This document shows positions 14,809 through 15,160 of a DNA stretch of 15,160 bases, piece by piece. The notes under the pieces are model-generated. The model did no database searches and had not been told where the DNA came from. It worked only from the letters and a program-made list of their open reading frames with translations. Position 1 is the first letter of the stretch. The number at the start of each line of letters is the position of its first letter. The DNA comes from Helicobacter_D ganmani (GTDB taxonomy: Bacteria; Campylobacterota; Campylobacteria; Campylobacterales; Helicobacteraceae). The stretch lies in assembly GCF_965138225.1 (NCBI RefSeq), contig NZ_CBCSAX010000026.1; one strand, written 5' to 3'. The translations under genes and the position numbers were made by a program.

Positions 14809-14871
14809 CTAGCTTTTCACGGCTAGAATGAGCAAGAGTATAATAACTAGAACAATTATAACTTCTGCCAT
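14809..14871 (-). CDS. 20-residue hydrophobic peptide, candidate type I toxin
   Basis: The ORF encodes MAEVIIVLVIILLLILAVKS, a single membrane-spanning stretch with one acidic residue at the N-terminus and one Lys near the end. The ATG (14871-14869) is preceded by a full AAGGAGG SD at 4-nt spacing, the strongest SD in the window, which argues for real translation. The SD and start lie inside a hairpin, a -10 box sits about 45 nt upstream, a terminator-like hairpin about 80 nt downstream, and a perfect TATAAT occurs on the other strand within the ORF. This matches the layout of type I toxin-antitoxin loci such as AapA/IsoA. The peptide lacks the cationic character I recall for AapA. A small membrane protein without toxin role is the alternative. 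Confidence 0.6.
   Translation of the reverse strand: MAEVIIVLVIILLLILAVKS
14839..14844 (+). promoter_or_regulatory. Candidate antisense-RNA promoter (-10) inside the small ORF
   Basis: Perfect TATAAT on the plus strand within the peptide ORF. A transcript starting near 14851 would be antisense to the start codon, SD hairpin and 5' end of the peptide mRNA, the position expected of a type I antitoxin RNA. No TGn extension and no clear downstream terminator are seen. Confidence 0.35.
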
Positions 14872-14898
14872 ATCGCCTCCTTTTTAAGAAAGCCGATA
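14871..14898 (-). promoter_or_regulatory. SD-sequestering hairpin of the small peptide
   Basis: On the minus strand TATC, a bulged G, then GCTTTCTT pairs across an AAA loop with AAGGAGGC and GATA, giving 12 bp with two G-U pairs. All of AAGGAGG and the A of the ATG are paired. On the opposite strand the two G-U pairs become A-C mismatches, so the fold is specific to the peptide mRNA. Confidence 0.65.
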
Positions 14899-14914
14899 CC
14901 TTAAATCCGCATAT

Positions 14915-14920
14915 ATCATA
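14915..14920 (-). promoter_or_regulatory. Probable promoter (-10) of the small-peptide mRNA
   Basis: TATGAT on the minus strand, one mismatch from consensus. The predicted start near 14908 places the GGATTTAAGG pairing element exactly at the 5' end of the RNA. Confidence 0.45.
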
Positions 14921-15010
14921 CAAATTTCTTACTTCAATTCCAATAAAGTGGCTAAGATTAGATTCTTACATTTGCACGCTTTGCTTTGTTTGTAAGGACG
15001 CAATAGAATC

Positions 15011-15160
15011 TCATTTTCTTTTCCCCCTAATCTCTTTCTTTAACTTACGCACTTCTTGAAAAAATTGCAAATAAGCAAAGATTCGNCCCCCCCCCCGCAC
15101 AGAATTAGCAGTAATGAGTGCTTTACCTAATTTATAAGTAAAGCATTCTTTTTCTTTTAA
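15011..15160 (-). CDS. C-terminal end of a second phase-variable 'YKLG' domain protein (runs in from right edge)
   Basis: Counting the N as one base, the minus strand is open from the window edge for 49 codons to TGA at 15013-15011. It reads FTYKLGKALITANSVRGGG (N taken as G), then FAYLQFFQEVRKLKKEIR and a basic end. The order YKLGxALI, Val-Arg-Gly-Gly-Gly, then a hydrophobic/Lys-rich helix is the same as in the gene at the left edge (YKLGLALI, VRGGG, LAFLKLLLSLYKLK). The enzyme domain, if any, lies outside the window. The domain is, from memory, common at the ends of Campylobacterota surface-glycan proteins. Confidence 0.65.
   Translation of the reverse strand, partial: LKEKECFTYKLGKALITANSVRGGXRIFAYLQFFQEVRKLKKEIRGKRK
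15086..15097 (-). repeat. Poly-G tract (10 G plus an ambiguous base), phase-variation site
   Basis: N followed by 10 C on the plus strand. With N taken as G the tract is 11 G and the frame runs through to the normal C-terminus; other lengths that are not 11 plus a multiple of 3 would truncate or alter the tail. The preceding TGTGC is identical to that of the tract at 238-250. Confidence 0.8.

Larger units (their letters stand above)
14743..14908 (-). promoter_or_regulatory. Long-range 5'-3' pairing elements in the small-peptide mRNA
   Basis: Minus-strand GGATTTAAGG (14908-14899), at the predicted 5' end of the transcript, is perfectly complementary to CCTTAAATCC (14752-14743) in the 3' UTR, 10 bp plus a flanking G-U pair. 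The 3' UTR also has CCTCC (complement of 14764-14768), which could pair with the SD. Full-length AapA-type toxin mRNAs are known to be held inactive by such 5'-3' pairing. Confidence 0.45.

Noticed and set aside
14600..15010. tRNA, rRNA, CRISPR array or insertion sequence in the non-coding stretch
   Set aside because: No cloverleaf, no regularly spaced repeats, no terminal inverted repeats or transposase. None was seen elsewhere in the window either.

Overview
The window looks like an AT-rich member of the Campylobacterota, most likely an enterohepatic-type Helicobacter. Reasons: a membrane-anchored MurF next to an alpha/beta hydrolase and Ddl (an order I recall from Campylobacter), accBC, a lone short flagellin behind a sigma-54 promoter, a kps capsule gene, and homopolymeric G tracts of the phase-variation kind. 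Species cannot be fixed from the sequence.

Layout. (1) 1-469, minus: start of a phase-variable protein of the 'HLAYKLG' domain type, interrupted by an 11-G tract plus an ambiguous base, running off the left edge. (2) 531-5978, minus: envelope/metabolism block dapF > ddl > alpha/beta hydrolase > murF > HIT protein > SIMPL protein. DapF supplies meso-DAP, Ddl makes D-Ala-D-Ala, and MurF joins the dipeptide to the UDP-MurNAc-tripeptide, so peptidoglycan precursor synthesis dominates. (3) 6162-6917, minus: FlaC-sized flagellin with its own sigma-54 promoter and terminator. (4) 6989-8826, minus: accB-accC of acetyl-CoA carboxylase, divergent from dcd (8939-9499, plus). (5) 9599-14538: capsule region. 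kpsC (two-module beta-Kdo transferase, minus) is divergent from a plus-strand three-gene set: TagF/TagB-like polyol-phosphate transferase, IspD/TarI-like cytidylyltransferase and an extended SDR. Together these suggest a teichoic-acid-like (polyol-phosphate) capsule on a Kdo-linked lipid anchor. (6) 14539-15010: no long ORF, but a structured small-RNA/peptide locus. (7) 15011-15160, minus: C-terminal end of a second 'YKLG' domain protein with its own G tract, entering from the right edge.

The most interesting item is in region 6: a 20-codon, almost wholly hydrophobic minus-strand ORF (14809-14871) with a perfect AAGGAGG Shine-Dalgarno. The SD and the first base of the start codon are buried in a 12-bp hairpin. 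The predicted 5' end of the transcript is perfectly complementary over 10 nt to its 3' UTR, a terminator-like hairpin follows, and a perfect TATAAT lies on the opposite strand inside the ORF. This is the architecture of a type I toxin-antitoxin locus of the H. pylori AapA/IsoA kind, although the peptide does not resemble the AapA sequence I remember.

Both G tracts sit in the same context (TGTGC followed by G, encoding Val-Arg-Gly-Gly-Gly, just after a YKLGxALI motif), and both reading frames are open when the tract is 11 G.
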